Source: Bacteroidales bacterium (lineage in GTDB: Bacteria > Bacteroidota > Bacteroidia > Bacteroidales > Rikenellaceae). Taken from it: a DNA stretch of 64,000 nucleotides. The stretch is taken from the NCBI GenBank assembly GCA_910575495.1, contig CAJTFS010000003.1, forward strand, positions 1 to 64,000. The letters are read 5' to 3'. The notes beneath the pieces were generated by a model. That model searched no databases and was not told where the DNA came from. It was given only the letters and a program-made list of their open reading frames with translations. How positions within the stretch are numbered: the stretch's first letter is position 1; every line of letters begins with the position of its first letter. Made by a program: the position numbers and the translations under genes. Below, piece by piece: positions 30,847 through 40,642 of the stretch.

Positions 30847-31244
30847 CCCGGAATGGTGCGGGCCACGGCTCGTACCAGCGCGGTCAGGCAGATTCAGCAA
30901 TCCACTGGCAGTCCGTAACGGCGCTCCGTCGGGCGCAGCTCCGGACCGTCAGTTGTACACCCCAGTCTGCTGCGGAACTGGAAAACAATTCAGAATGCAA
31001 AATTCACAATTCACAATTAAGATAGTAGTTTGTCATTCTGAGGAGCATAGCGACGAAGAATCTGTATGCTGACGATACAGATGTTTGACTGCACTGCGTT
31101 TGTCTTTCTCCTACTTGCGAGGTATAGTCCGCAAGCGGTCTCTGCGCTCGCTGCGTTCGTCGATTCGCTTTGCTCAGAATGATAAATTGTGCATTTTGCA
31201 TTGTGAATTTTGAATTGTTCCCCTCTCCCCGGCATTCATCCCAG
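30847..31244 (+). repeat. Composite element upstream of cassette E
   Basis: Begins with the R2 hairpin (TGGTGCG 30854-30860 with CGTACCA 30871-30877, loop GGCCACGGCT) and AGATTCAGCAATCC. It continues with the CAGTCTGCTGCGGAA module, AT-rich ATTCACAATTCAC repeats, an R1 copy TCATTCTGAGGAGCATAGCG at 31,033, a second R1-like segment, and the cassette leader CCCTCTCCCCGGCATTCATC. No gene is seen. Confidence 0.7.
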
Positions 31245-31460
31245 CGATTGTCCGAAGCTCCTGCTACGGGCTACCGCAATTGTGCGACGGGAGCCTTGAC
31301 TGAAGTCGGCACGGGCGGCTTCTACTTTGCCTCGTCGCCTTACGCTGCCGACGACTTCGGCGCGAGCTACATGGGGTTCAACAGCAACGAAATCAACCCC
31401 GTCTGGACGAACACCAGGGCCCGCTCCTTTGCTCTTTCCGTGCGCTGCGTCCAGCACCTG
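31245..31460 (+). other. FISUMP-like cassette E
   Basis: In-frame R-L-S-E-A-P-A-T-G-Y-R-N-C-A-T-G-A-L, then F-A-S-S-P-Y-A-A-D-D-F in place of the usual W-S-S-S, and end L-S-V-R-C-V-Q-H-L. The open frame runs through the leader but has no plausible start or signal peptide. It converges with der. Confidence 0.75.
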
Positions 31461-31668
31461 CCGGCCGCTTATCTTAAAAATACACCGATAGACCAGCGCG
31501 CGAGCGATCGGAAAACGGAGTTGCGGCCTTCCGGCTGGCCCCCTCCTTGAAAAGCCGTACCATGAGGCGGCCGGCCCTGGCCGCTCTTTCGGGAACGCAG
31601 ACTCTCCTGTGCGAACCATCGATCAAGCCCGCCCCCGCCCGACAAATATTCGGCCAAGGAGAAGCGGA

Positions 31669-31693
31669 AACCCCTCCTAAGACAGGAGGGGTT
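31669..31693 (-). terminator. Hairpin downstream of der
   Basis: AACCCCTCCT (31669-31678) and AGGAGGGGTT (31684-31693) form a 10-bp stem with a 5-nt loop, 70 nt after the der stop. The T tract is weak. Confidence 0.55.
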
Positions 31694-31762
31694 CGGGAAG
31701 GTAATCCATATAGGGATTTTACCGCAGGCACCCTTGCCGGGCACTCCGACGGACGGAAAACG

Positions 31763-33067
31763 CTACTTCTGCCGGAAATAGATCTGCATGGGAACGCCGG
31801 AAAAATCCCAGTGGTCGCGCATGTTGTTCTCCAGGAAACGACGGTAAGGCTCCTTGATATACTGCGGCAGGTTCACGAAGAAAGCGAACTGCGGCGTAGG
31901 CGTCGGGAGCTGCGTCACGTACTTGATCTTGATGTACTTGCCTTTGGTTGCGGGCGGCGGATAGTTCTCGATGAGGGGCAGCATGAACTCGTTGAGCTCC
32001 GAAGTAGCGATGCGGCGCTTGCGCGACTGGTAGACGCGGATGGCCGTCTGCAACACATCGAAAATACGCTGCTTGGAAAGCACCGAAGTGAAGATGATGG
32101 GAATGTCGTTGAAGGGCGCCAGCTTCTTTTTCAGAAACTCCGTCCACTCCTTCATGGTGTTGCTCGACTTCTCGATCAGATCCCATTTGTTGACCACGAT
32201 GACGCACCCCTTGCGGTTGCGGACGATGAGGTTGTGGATATTGAGGTCCTGCGACTCGAGGCCCTGCTGCGCATCGAGCATCAGAATGCAAACGTCGGAG
32301 TTCTCGATGGCGCGGATCGACCGCATGACGGAGTAGAACTCGAGGTCCTCCATCGTTTTGCCTTTCTTGCGCATGCCGGCCGTGTCGACCAGGTAGAAAT
32401 CCATGCCGAACTTGTTGTAACGCGTGTGGATCGAGTCTCGCGTGGTGCCGGCGATGGAGGTCACGATGTTGCGCTCCTCGCCCAGCAGGGCGTTGGTCAT
32501 CGACGACTTGCCCACGTTGGGACGCCCGACGATGGTGATGCGCGGCAGCTCCTCCTCCTCGTCCGATCTCGTTTCGGCCGGCAAAGCCGCCAGAATGGCG
32601 TCCATCAGATCGCCCGTGCCGCTGCCCGACATGGAACTGATGCAAAAGGGATCGCCCAAACCGAGGGCGTAGAACTCGTGCGAAGAATAGATCTGGTCGT
32701 TGTTGTCGACCTTGTTGCAGACCAACAGCACTTTTTTGCTGCTCCGGCGCAGAATGTCGGCCATCAAGGCGTCGAGGTCGGTGATGCCGGTCGAAACCTC
32801 GACAAGAAAGAGAATGACGTCGGCCTCGTCGATGGCCAGCATCACCTGGCGGCGGATTTCGTCCTCGAAGATGTCTTCCGAATTGACCGTGTAACCGCCC
32901 GTGTCGATCACCGAAAACTCCTTGCCGTTCCAGTCGGTCTTGCCGTAGTGGCGGTCGCGCGTGGTGCCGGCCGTCGAGTCGACGATGGCTTTGCGCTGGC
33001 CGACCAGGCGGTTGAAGAGGGTGCTCTTGCCCACGTTCGGGCGTCCTACGATTGCTACGAGGCTCAT
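31763..33067 (-). CDS. der: Ribosome biogenesis GTPase Der
   Basis: The start at 33067 ([16 protein letters not shown]) gives 434 residues, normal for Der. It has two tandem Era-like GTPase domains: G1 motifs G-R-P-N-V-G-K-S-T and [10 protein letters not shown]3 D-T-G-G and D-T-A-G, G4 N-K-V-D and N-K-W-D. A C-terminal KH-like domain follows. It acts in 50S subunit assembly. Single gene with its own -7 box. Confidence 0.96.
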   Translation of the reverse strand: MSLVAIVGRPNVGKSTLFNRLVGQRKAIVDSTAGTTRDRHYGKTDWNGKEFSVIDTGGYTVNSEDIFEDEIRRQVMLAIDEADVILFLVEVSTGITDLDALMADILRRSSKKVLLVCNKVDNNDQIYSSHEFYALGLGDPFCISSMSGSGTGDLMDAILAALPAETRSDEEEELPRITIVGRPNVGKSSMTNALLGEERNIVTSIAGTTRDSIHTRYNKFGMDFYLVDTAGMRKKGKTMEDLEFYSVMRSIRAIENSDVCILMLDAQQGLESQDLNIHNLIVRNRKGCVIVVNKWDLIEKSSNTMKEWTEFLKKKLAPFNDIPIIFTSVLSKQRIFDVLQTAIRVYQSRKRRIATSELNEFMLPLIENYPPPATKGKYIKIKYVTQLPTPTPQFAFFVNLPQYIKEPYRRFLENNMRDHWDFSGVPMQIYFRQK

Positions 33068-33096
33068 GCTGTCTCTTTTTATGGCGTTAGGGAGTG

Positions 33097-33104
33097 CAAA
33101 GATA
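33097..33104 (-). promoter_or_regulatory. -7 box of der
   Basis: Perfect TATCTTTG on the minus strand, 30 bp upstream of the ATG at 33067. The region between it and 33,296 shows no gene. Confidence 0.55.
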
Positions 33105-33296
33105 GGCAATTCCCGGCTAAATCGGAAACAAAAACAACATATCGCGATCGCGAATCCGACGAGCCGGCCGAAGCAGCCGCGAAGCGAGGAAATAATGACA
33201 AGGATTCTTACGCCGGTGCTCGGAACGACACGGAAACCGAAGCATCCGTGTCTGCTTCGGTGCGGCCACGCAACGGCATCCGACGAAAAACGACAT

Positions 33297-33332
33297 GAAA
33301 AAAGGAGAGGATAACCGTCACGGCTCCTCTCC
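33297..33332 (-). terminator. Terminator of the SusC/SusD operon
   Basis: On the minus strand GGAGAGGA (33325-33332) pairs with TCCTCTCC (33304-33311) and is followed by seven T residues, about 100 nt after the last gene of the operon. Confidence 0.8.
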
Positions 33333-33430
33333 GGATGAACATTCCGAATGAACTTTGAACTTTTTTATTTTAACCTATCAAAACGCTTAGGTAAGAAATG
33401 TCCATCATGTCGTCTGATCGCGAACGGCGA

Positions 33431-34282
33431 TCAATTGTCCAAGGTGAAGGTATCGTTGGTCCAGTTTACCAACATGCCGGCGGATACCAGACCGGCGCAA
33501 TTGAACGTAAAGGTCTTGGTTGCGGCATCGTAATTCGAATACTGGGGAGCAGTGTCGATGTAGAGGTACACCATGCCGTAGCTCGGATGCGAGAAACCCG
33601 AAGCAACCTGCACGCAACCGTCTCCGTCGACGGGATAAGGGAAAGTGATCTGCGAACCGCCGTCCCAAATGAAATTCAGGCTGTAACCGGCCTTGGAGTA
33701 GCTCGTACCGACGTTGTGGTAGAAATCGGCCAAGCGATAGAGCTGCGGATTCTCCCGGGTGACCTGCAAGGTCTGCTCCCAGGTCAAGGCCCGTCCGAAG
33801 AAACTGGGCAGAATGCCCGACGAATAGACGCCGGTCTTGTAATCCACCCAAGTGTAGTCGCGCATGACGACCAACTTGCCCTCGGTAGCGTAGGGAAGCT
33901 GCGTATCGGACTGGAGCTTGATGTTGACGGCGTACTCCTTGCCGACCTCCAACTTCGAACGGTCGAACGAAACGGTATACAATGCACCGATCTCCCCTTC
34001 GGCGAAGTCGACGGTAGCGGGAGCCGTGAAAGCATCGGCGACAGCGGCGTCCTCGACTTCGACGGCGACCTCCACCCGGGCAGCAGCACCCGAAGCAGCA
34101 CGATACACCTCGATGGAGCAAGCGTCCTCCATGTCGGCCGAAACCGTATAGGCATATTCGGTCTTATTCAAGAAAGCTTCGTCGGAGCGGCCCTCGTAGG
34201 TTGTCATCTCGGTCTTCTCGGAACACGACGCCGCGAAACCCAGCACGGCAAGCAAACAGAAAAACGATTTTATTGTTTTCAT
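33431..34282 (-). CDS. Surface lipoprotein of the SusC/SusD operon
   Basis: A 283-residue lipoprotein: signal K-S-F-F-C-L-L-A-V-L-G-F-A-A-S-C with the acylated Cys at about residue 20. The N-terminal half has the look of a beta-sandwich (T-Y-E-G-R-S-D-E-A-F-L ... V-S-F-D-R-S-K-L-E-V-G-K-E-Y). The C-terminal half has no motif I can name. It lies 21 bp after the SusD gene. By position it is probably a SusE/F-like accessory glycan- or protein-binding lipoprotein; the substrate is unknown. Confidence 0.75.
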   Translation of the reverse strand: MKTIKSFFCLLAVLGFAASCSEKTEMTTYEGRSDEAFLNKTEYAYTVSADMEDACSIEVYRAASGAAARVEVAVEVEDAAVADAFTAPATVDFAEGEIGALYTVSFDRSKLEVGKEYAVNIKLQSDTQLPYATEGKLVVMRDYTWVDYKTGVYSSGILPSFFGRALTWEQTLQVTRENPQLYRLADFYHNVGTSYSKAGYSLNFIWDGGSQITFPYPVDGDGCVQVASGFSHPSYGMVYLYIDTAPQYSNYDAATKTFTFNCAGLVSAGMLVNWTNDTFTLDN

Positions 34283-34303
34283 GGCGTAATCATTATTGTA
34301 GGG

Positions 34304-35842
34304 TTAGTTTTGGTCCTTCGTGAGATCGAGCGCCGAATTGGAATCGAACTCCTTCTGCGGGATGGCCAGGATGAATTTAGGATCGTTGGGCTGCATCGAA
34401 ACGGCGACGGGCTGCGACTTGGAACGCGTGTAACCGAGATTCAGACGGCGCAGGTCGGGCACGCGGCCCATGCCCTCGCACCAGAGCTCGATGCGGCGCT
34501 GGAGCAGAATCTCGTCGAGCAGCGACTTGGGCGCCGCATGCGTGTCGAGACCTACGTCGGCCGAATCCTCAAGGGCCGAAATGTCGCGGGCGGCGGAGTA
34601 ACGCTCGGCGTACAACTCCTCCAACAGAGCGCGGGCACCCGCGAAATCGTTGGCGCGGCACTTGCACTCGGCCAGCGTCAGCAACATCTCCTCGGCGCGC
34701 ATGTTGATGATGTCGGCGACACCGGTAGAAGCATTCTGGTAGGAGAACTTCTGCTGCCAATAGATAGAAGCTTTCTTGAAATCGGAATCGTCGGCAACCA
34801 ATGCGCTGTTGGCAGGCAGCGTAGCCCACGCGCGGCGGCCGTCGGAATCGGTCATGCCGACCTTGTAGAGCCAATCGTCGAAGCACTGCGGAGCCATGGA
34901 GCCGTAGGTGCCGTCGATAGCCATGTGGGAGATGAAACCGCCGAACAGAGCGGCCTGGTCTGCCGTCAGCTCGAAGGCCCACATCACGTCTGCAACGCTG
35001 CGGTTATTGAATCCGGTGAGCTCGGAAAGCGTGGCGACCCGTTTCAGCCCGCTCTTCTTCAAAGCCTCCTCGGCGCAACGGCCAGCCTGAGCGTAGTTCT
35101 GCTGCCCGAGCGAAGCACGGGCCCACAGACCGTAGGCAGTGTAGAGGTCGATGTGCGAACAATGGCTCTGCGCCATGCCGGCAGCGGTGAAATAATCCAC
35201 CGACTTCTGGAAGTCGCCGTTGATCTGCTGGAACAGCTGCTCGATCGTACCGCGGCCGGCGCCCTGCGTCTCCTTGTTGGTGCCGGTCGTATAGACGGGC
35301 ACGCCGGGCTTGTCTTTGTTCTCGGTGTAGTTGCCCTGGCAGAACGACTCGTAGAGGCAGTAGTAGGAGAAAGCGCGGATGGCATAGGCCTGACCCAGGA
35401 CGTTCTGTCCCATGGCGTCGAGCTTCAACGACTCCTCGGCGTCGATGATGTAGTTGGCCTGGGAAATGAAGGTGTAGAACATGTTCCAGGTACCGTACTG
35501 ACGACCGTTGGTGGAAGTCCAGTCGGAAGCGGTGTTGAAAGCATAGTCGAAGTAGAACCAACCCTGACCCTGCTTATATTGGTAGTGGTCTTCGCCCATG
35601 AGCGAACGCACCATGGTGAAACCGGCCAGACCGGGATGCTCGTGAGGCCAGCCGGAGCTCCAGCCGTTGGCGTACATCAGACGATAGATACCGTCGACGG
35701 CGCTCTGCGCCTTGTCGGAATCGGCGAAGATCTCGGAACCCGAGAGCGAACCTGCCGGCGAGGTGTTCAGCATATCCTCCGAACACGAAACGGAGAGGAC
35801 GGCGCAACCCGCAGCGACAAGAATATAAAGTATTTTTTTCAT
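34304..35842 (-). CDS. SusD/RagB-family outer-membrane lipoprotein
   Basis: The 512-residue protein starts with a lipoprotein signal (A-V-L-S-V-S-C-S-E-D) and has the helical SusD fold: N-terminal L-N-T-S-P-A-G-S-L-S, TPR-like helices and the R-A-E-E-M-L-L-T-L-A-E-C motif. It forms the lid over the SusC transporter and captures the substrate at the cell surface. It is 20 bp downstream of the SusC gene. Confidence 0.93.
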   Translation of the reverse strand: MKKILYILVAAGCAVLSVSCSEDMLNTSPAGSLSGSEIFADSDKAQSAVDGIYRLMYANGWSSGWPHEHPGLAGFTMVRSLMGEDHYQYKQGQGWFYFDYAFNTASDWTSTNGRQYGTWNMFYTFISQANYIIDAEESLKLDAMGQNVLGQAYAIRAFSYYCLYESFCQGNYTENKDKPGVPVYTTGTNKETQGAGRGTIEQLFQQINGDFQKSVDYFTAAGMAQSHCSHIDLYTAYGLWARASLGQQNYAQAGRCAEEALKKSGLKRVATLSELTGFNNRSVADVMWAFELTADQAALFGGFISHMAIDGTYGSMAPQCFDDWLYKVGMTDSDGRRAWATLPANSALVADDSDFKKASIYWQQKFSYQNASTGVADIINMRAEEMLLTLAECKCRANDFAGARALLEELYAERYSAARDISALEDSADVGLDTHAAPKSLLDEILLQRRIELWCEGMGRVPDLRRLNLGYTRSKSQPVAVSMQPNDPKFILAIPQKEFDSNSALDLTKDQN

Positions 35843-35861
35843 GATGATCCGAAATTAGATT

Positions 35862-38800
35862 TTAGAATTTGAGATCGAGGTTGAACGAAACGGTGCGCGT
35901 CGGAGCGTAGACATAGCCCGTACCGCCGGTGAGCGAATACTGCGGATCCATGCCCTTCAGACGGGTGAAGATGCAGAGGTTGTCGACCGAAGCGGAGATG
36001 CGCGCAGCCTTGAACCCGATCTTGGAAGTCCAGCGCTTGGGCAAGGTATAACCCAACGTGATGTTCTTGATGGCGAAGTAGGAGGCATCGAAGAGCTTGT
36101 CGTCGGTGACGATGGGCGTCTCACCGATGGTGTACTTCGGAACGTCGGTCACGTCGCCCGGCTTGCGCCATGCACGCAGCATGTTCTTGTGCTTGGTCTG
36201 AGCCGTATAGTAGCAGCTCATAAGCTCGTAGTAGACACCGTCGTACATCTTGCCGCCGATCGAATAGTTGGTCGAGATCGAGAAGTCGAGGTTCTTCCAA
36301 CGCAGCGACGTAGAGAGCGAACCGTAGAGGTCGGGGATGCGGCTGCCGGCCAGCACGCGGTTGGCCTGGGCCACGGTGGTGGACTTGGTGATGTAGTCGT
36401 TGCCATCCTTGTCGGTAGCCCAATACATCTTCTCACCGGTCATGGGATCGACACCGGCCGAACGGGCCACGTAGTAGGAATAGAGCGTCTCGCCCTCGCG
36501 GATGATCTGCGTACTGCCGAGGATGTCGCTGCCGTCCTCGGTGAGTTTCAACACCTTGTTGTTGACGGTCGAACCCATCCAGGTGACGCTCCACTGCAGG
36601 TCGCTGCGGTCGAAGATATGGCCCGTGACGGCGAACTCGACACCGCGGTTGCGCATCTCGCCGGCGTTGCGGTAGTAGCTTGCGAAGCCGGTGGACGAAG
36701 CGAGCGGGTAAGCGAGCAGCATGTCGGTGGTCTTGCGGTTGTAGAACTCGACGCTCAGATCGAGACAACGAAGCAGGCGGGCCTCGATACCGGCATTGAG
36801 GTTATGGTTGGACTCCCAGGTGAGATCCTCGTTGGCGACGTCGTTGATGATGGCGCCGGGCAGCGTGGCATTGGGATAGGAAGTCTCGTAGAGGGCCTGG
36901 TAAGCGTAGTAGGAACCGACGCTGTTGTTACCCTGCACACCGTAGGAGAACTTGAGGGTGAGGTTGTCGACCCACGACACATTCCGCATGAACTGCTCCT
37001 GCGAGATGCGCCACGAAGCACCCACCGACCAGAAGTGTCCCCAACGCTTCTTGGGAGCGAAGCGCGACGAACCGTCGGTACGCCAGCTGCCCGAAACGTA
37101 ATACTTGTCGTCGTAGCTGTAACCTACGCGCGAGAGCACCGACTCGATGCGGTCGTTGTCGGTCGAACTGCCCGTGCCGACGATGACGGCAGCGGCGTCC
37201 AACTCGTAGATGCCGGCGCCGGGAAGACCCGTCTTCTGACCCGACAGAGCGGAAGTCCTGTAAGCGTAGTACTCATGGCCGACGAGCAGATCGATGTTGT
37301 GACGATCGAACGTACGGTTGTACGAGAGCAGCTGGTTGAACGTATAACCGAGCGAAGTGGTATTCTGCTTGATGATACGTCCGCCGACCGACTGGGCGTT
37401 GCCGAAGAAGGGGTTGTAATAGGTCATCTGGGCGGCGTTGTAGTAGTCGGCGCCGAAGTTGACCTGGAACTTGAGACCCTCGCTCCAATGGCCGTCCACG
37501 CCCATGAAATCCAGGTGCGAACGGGTCGACAGCGAATAGGACTCGGTGGAATACTTGTCGTCGTAGAGCGTGGCGACGGAGTTGAACTTGCTCTGCTGGC
37601 CCGACGGGCGCGAAGCACCGTAGTCGAACATCTTGTTGCCGTTTTCATCGAGCAGGAAATCGCCCGTATTGGGATCGCGCTGGTAGACCGGGTAGATCGG
37701 ACCCATCAGCTGCGCCGAATAGAAGACGTTGGAAGAAGCGCCCGAAGAAGTATTGGACGAATTGGTCGAATTGTAAGCGAAATTGGCGCCCATGCCGGCG
37801 GCGAACCACTGCTTGGCCTGCGTCTCGACGTTCAGACGACCCGTATAACGCTCGAAATTGGTGGTCTTCAGCACACCGTCCTCGTTGAGGTAACCCAGCG
37901 AAAACATGTACTGCGACTTTTCGTTACCGCCCGAGATGCTGGCGCCGTACTCCTGACGCAGGGCGGCATTGTCGGTCACCTGGTCGAGCCAATCCTCTTC
38001 CCAGAGCAGACGTGCGTCCTCGCGAACGCGGCCGTCGGCCGTGAAGAGCTGGGCGATGGGCAAATCGTAAGGATTGTACATCTCGTTGGCACCGAAGATA
38101 CGCTCCGAACCGCCCGCCATCTGAGCCAAGGCGCTGTTGCCGTATTTGTTGTAGAAAGCCGAGTACATGATCTCCATGTAATCCTTGGCACCGACCGTCT
38201 GATAACGGGGAATGGCGCGCGACGAGACACCCACGTTGATCCGCAGATCGACGTTGGTCTCGTGGCGGTTGCCGCGCTTGGTGGTGATGAGCACCACGCC
38301 GTTGGCACCGCGCGAACCGTAGAGCACCGAAGCGGAAGCGTCCTTGAGGATGCTGATGCTGGCGATGTCATCGGGGTTGATGGCCGAAATGGCGCCGTCG
38401 AAAGGTATGCCGTCGACGACGTAGAGCGGCGTGGACGAAGCGTTGATCGAACCGAAGCCGCGGATGGCGACCGTCGTACCCGAACCGGGCTGACCGGAAC
38501 CGGAAGTGACCTGCACGCCGGGAGCCAGGCCGTCCAGCGCCTTGGTGACGTTGGCGACTTTGCGCTGCTTCAATTCATCGCCCTTGACCACGGCGACCGA
38601 ACCGGTGAACGACTCCTTCTTGGCCGTACCGTAAGCCACGACGATGACGTCGCCGATGGCCTGCGACTCTTCGCTCAAGACGATGTCGACGCCCGTTTTA
38701 CCGGCAATGGCGACCTTTTTCGTATCATAACCGAGGAACGACACGAGCAGCGAACCGTCGGCGGGAGCGACGATCGCGAAACGGCCGTTGGCCCCGGAGG

Positions 38801-38954
38801 TGGTGCCTGTGGTTGTTCCCTCGACGAGGATGGTGGCACCGGCAATCGGATTGCCGTCCACGCCCGTAACTGTACCGGAAACCTTTATGTTCTGGGCCAC
38901 GGCGCATGCCAGACCTCCCAAAACAGCCATGAAGAGCAGTACAATTTTTCTCAT
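35862..38954 (-). CDS. SusC/RagA-family TonB-linked outer-membrane transporter
   Basis: The start was set at ATG 38954 (M-R-K-I-V-L-L-F-M), giving a normal signal peptide ending A-V-A-Q; an upstream in-frame ATG at 38981 would spoil it. About 1,030 residues. A carboxypeptidase-D-like regulatory domain (about 25-100; G-T-V-T-G-V-D-G-N-P-I-A-G-A-T) is followed by a plug (about 115-230, with the L-Y-V-V-D-G-I-P and S-V-L-Y-G-S-R-G-A-N-G-V signatures) and a 22-strand barrel ending in N-L-D-L-K-F. It imports an oligosaccharide or peptide together with its SusD. No glycosidase, protease or ECF sigma/anti-sigma pair is adjacent. Expression appears to be under an invertible promoter. Confidence 0.95.
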   Translation of the reverse strand: MRKIVLLFMAVLGGLACAVAQNIKVSGTVTGVDGNPIAGATILVEGTTTGTTSGANGRFAIVAPADGSLLVSFLGYDTKKVAIAGKTGVDIVLSEESQAIGDVIVVAYGTAKKESFTGSVAVVKGDELKQRKVANVTKALDGLAPGVQVTSGSGQPGSGTTVAIRGFGSINASSTPLYVVDGIPFDGAISAINPDDIASISILKDASASVLYGSRGANGVVLITTKRGNRHETNVDLRINVGVSSRAIPRYQTVGAKDYMEIMYSAFYNKYGNSALAQMAGGSERIFGANEMYNPYDLPIAQLFTADGRVREDARLLWEEDWLDQVTDNAALRQEYGASISGGNEKSQYMFSLGYLNEDGVLKTTNFERYTGRLNVETQAKQWFAAGMGANFAYNSTNSSNTSSGASSNVFYSAQLMGPIYPVYQRDPNTGDFLLDENGNKMFDYGASRPSGQQSKFNSVATLYDDKYSTESYSLSTRSHLDFMGVDGHWSEGLKFQVNFGADYYNAAQMTYYNPFFGNAQSVGGRIIKQNTTSLGYTFNQLLSYNRTFDRHNIDLLVGHEYYAYRTSALSGQKTGLPGAGIYELDAAAVIVGTGSSTDNDRIESVLSRVGYSYDDKYYVSGSWRTDGSSRFAPKKRWGHFWSVGASWRISQEQFMRNVSWVDNLTLKFSYGVQGNNSVGSYYAYQALYETSYPNATLPGAIINDVANEDLTWESNHNLNAGIEARLLRCLDLSVEFYNRKTTDMLLAYPLASSTGFASYYRNAGEMRNRGVEFAVTGHIFDRSDLQWSVTWMGSTVNNKVLKLTEDGSDILGSTQIIREGETLYSYYVARSAGVDPMTGEKMYWATDKDGNDYITKSTTVAQANRVLAGSRIPDLYGSLSTSLRWKNLDFSISTNYSIGGKMYDGVYYELMSCYYTAQTKHKNMLRAWRKPGDVTDVPKYTIGETPIVTDDKLFDASYFAIKNITLGYTLPKRWTSKIGFKAARISASVDNLCIFTRLKGMDPQYSLTGGTGYVYAPTRTVSFNLDLKF

Positions 38955-38985
38955 AGACCTGAAGTTTGAGTTTAAATTCATAAAA

Positions 38986-39189
38986 TATCTCTTTCCAAGA
39001 GATATTGTTACAAATTGCAACCGCTTCCAACCCATTTCTCAGGCGTAATAGAGCCGATTTTCGCTCAAAATACCGGTTGTTCGGCCAACAAAACGGGGTT
39101 TTCAATGAAAAAAATGTAACGTCCGATGCTTGCAATTCTTTTTTTTTACCTATATTTGCCACATCAAGTCTATCTCTTGGAAAGAGATT
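38986..39189. promoter_or_regulatory. Invertible promoter switch upstream of susC, OFF orientation
   Basis: Left repeat TATCTCTTTCCAAGAGATA (38986-39004) and right repeat at 39171-39189 are inverted copies matching at 18 of 19 positions, 166 bp apart. Each is itself an imperfect palindrome (8-bp arms, 3-bp centre), as expected for a recombinase site. The enclosed segment carries one good Bacteroidetes promoter, which points away from susC. No TAnnTTTG box faces susC anywhere in the leader. Flipping the segment would put the promoter start about 56 nt upstream of the susC ATG. No invertase gene is in the window. Confidence 0.75.
39130..39158 (+). promoter_or_regulatory. Promoter inside the invertible segment
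   Basis: -33 TTG (39130-39132) and -7 TATATTTG (39151-39158) with an 18-bp spacer, preceded and filled by a T tract. As given it reads rightwards, out through the right repeat and into the antisense strand of cassette H. Confidence 0.7.
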
Positions 39190-39331
39190 CGAACTCTCAT
39201 CCGAAGCCCCCTTTTCCAGGGAATCCATAACCTTTCCGATAGCGGGTCGGGAGGCCCGGAATGACGATGCGAAAAATTTTTCGCGTTCAGGTTCCCCATA
39301 CCATATATAATAGAAAAAAAGCAACTTCACG

Positions 39332-39548
39332 TGCAGATGCTTGGACGCAGCGCACGGAGAATCCGTACGCACGAGCTCCATTGGTGTCCACGGGACATGT
39401 CTTGCTCGACGCGAGAGCCAAGTGGCTGGCATTAGCGGCATCGGAAGCATACGTGGACGAAGACCAACATTCGCCGAACGAACCGACCTCCGCCAAGACT
39501 CCCGTCTCACGGTGGCGGTAGCCCGCAGCAGGCGTTGTGTAGCAATCG
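39332..39548 (-). other. FISUMP-like cassette H
   Basis: Minus-strand cassette T-P-A-A-G-Y-R-H-R-E-T-G-V-L, scaffold C-W-S-S-S-T-Y-A-S, end F-S-V-R-C-V-Q-A-S-A-R-E-V-A-F-F. The 5' joint is one base longer than in cassette G, so the leader E-R-L-L is out of frame with the cassette. The 3' end (GTGAAGTTGCTTTTTT) is the same as in cassette G. Confidence 0.75.
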
Positions 39549-40460
39549 CTCAAAGGAATGCGGCGGAGAGGGAAACAATTCAGAATTCACAACTTTACGA
39601 TTAAGCGAGAGTAAAGACCGTTCACGGGCTTTACCGAGCAAGAGTAAAGTCAAGCCCCGTAGGGGATTAATTCAGAATGCAAAATTCACAATGCACAATT
39701 AAGAAGTAATTTGTCATTCTGAGGCGAAGCCGAAGAATCTATTAATCGGCAGTATTCATTCTTCGTGTGCTCGCCCGGGCCGGCTGCGGGGGTCGCGCCT
39801 GTGGGCGCGAGCCGGCCCCGGGCGCAAGGTCTTCCCTATCAGAAAGAGACCAGAGCCTGCGGGACATGCTTGCCATAATTGTCATTCTGAGCGTTAGCGA
39901 AGAATCTATGACGAACGCAGCGAGCGCAGAGACCGCTTGCGGACTATGCCGAGCAAGGAGGAGAGAGACAAACGAAGTGCAGTCAAACATCTGTATCGTC
40001 AGCATACAGATTCTTCGTCGCTATGCTCCTCAGAATGACAAACTACTATCTTAATTGTGAATTGTGAATTGTGCATTCTGAATTGTTTTCCAGCTCCACG
40101 GCAGACTGGAATATGCAACTGGCGGCAACGCGGAAAGGTGGAGGGAAAAGATGCTTAGGACGGTCGCAGCTTGCAGAGCTAAACACCGGCTTTAGCCGTG
40201 CGAGCCGAAGCCCCGCCCTGCGGAGGCTCGCAAAACTCGCCCCGCGGACTTCGGCACGAAAACATCTGCGGCCCCACTATCGAAACCGGGCGGTCGCGAA
40301 TTAAAAACGCCGAACGACAAAAGCAACCGCAAACGAACAATGGTTTTCCGTAATCCTCCCGCGCCATTACGCCGCCAGCGGATTGCTGAATCTACAAACC
40401 ACGCTGACAAGAGCCGTGACCCCTGTCACTCCGGGTGTGAAGTTGCCGGGAGCGAAGATA
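39549..40460 (-). repeat. Composite element upstream of cassette H
   Basis: Read on the minus strand: TATCTTCG (40453-40460), hairpin with loop CAACTTCACAC, R2 hairpin TGACAGG/CTTGTCA and AGATTCAGCAATCCGCTGG, a GC-rich module (40,120-40,260), R1 (40,005-40,050), R5 palindrome (39,771-39,825), another R1-type copy, AT-rich repeats, a roughly 75-bp module containing TACGGGGCTTGACTTTACTC, and the leader CCCTCTCCGCCGCATTC. Together with cassette H this roughly 1.1-kb unit is a near copy, in opposite orientation, of 44900-45968. No gene is supported. Confidence 0.7.
39771..39825. repeat. GC-rich palindrome R5, copy 2
   Basis: Same outer arms as copy 1; inner stem GCC/GGC with loop TGTG. Confidence 0.75.
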
Positions 40461-40642
40461 AAGGCAAAAAGTGAAAGTATCAAAAAGCAACGTTCTTCGG
40501 AACGGCTGCATAAAAGGACACCGAAGCGTGAACTAACCCGAAAAACGGCGCAAGCGACACGAAACAACAGCATAAATGCCCGTCATGCCATGCAAACGGA
40601 AATAATCGGACACCCAAGAATAAAAGGGGCATAAGGAGTGAA

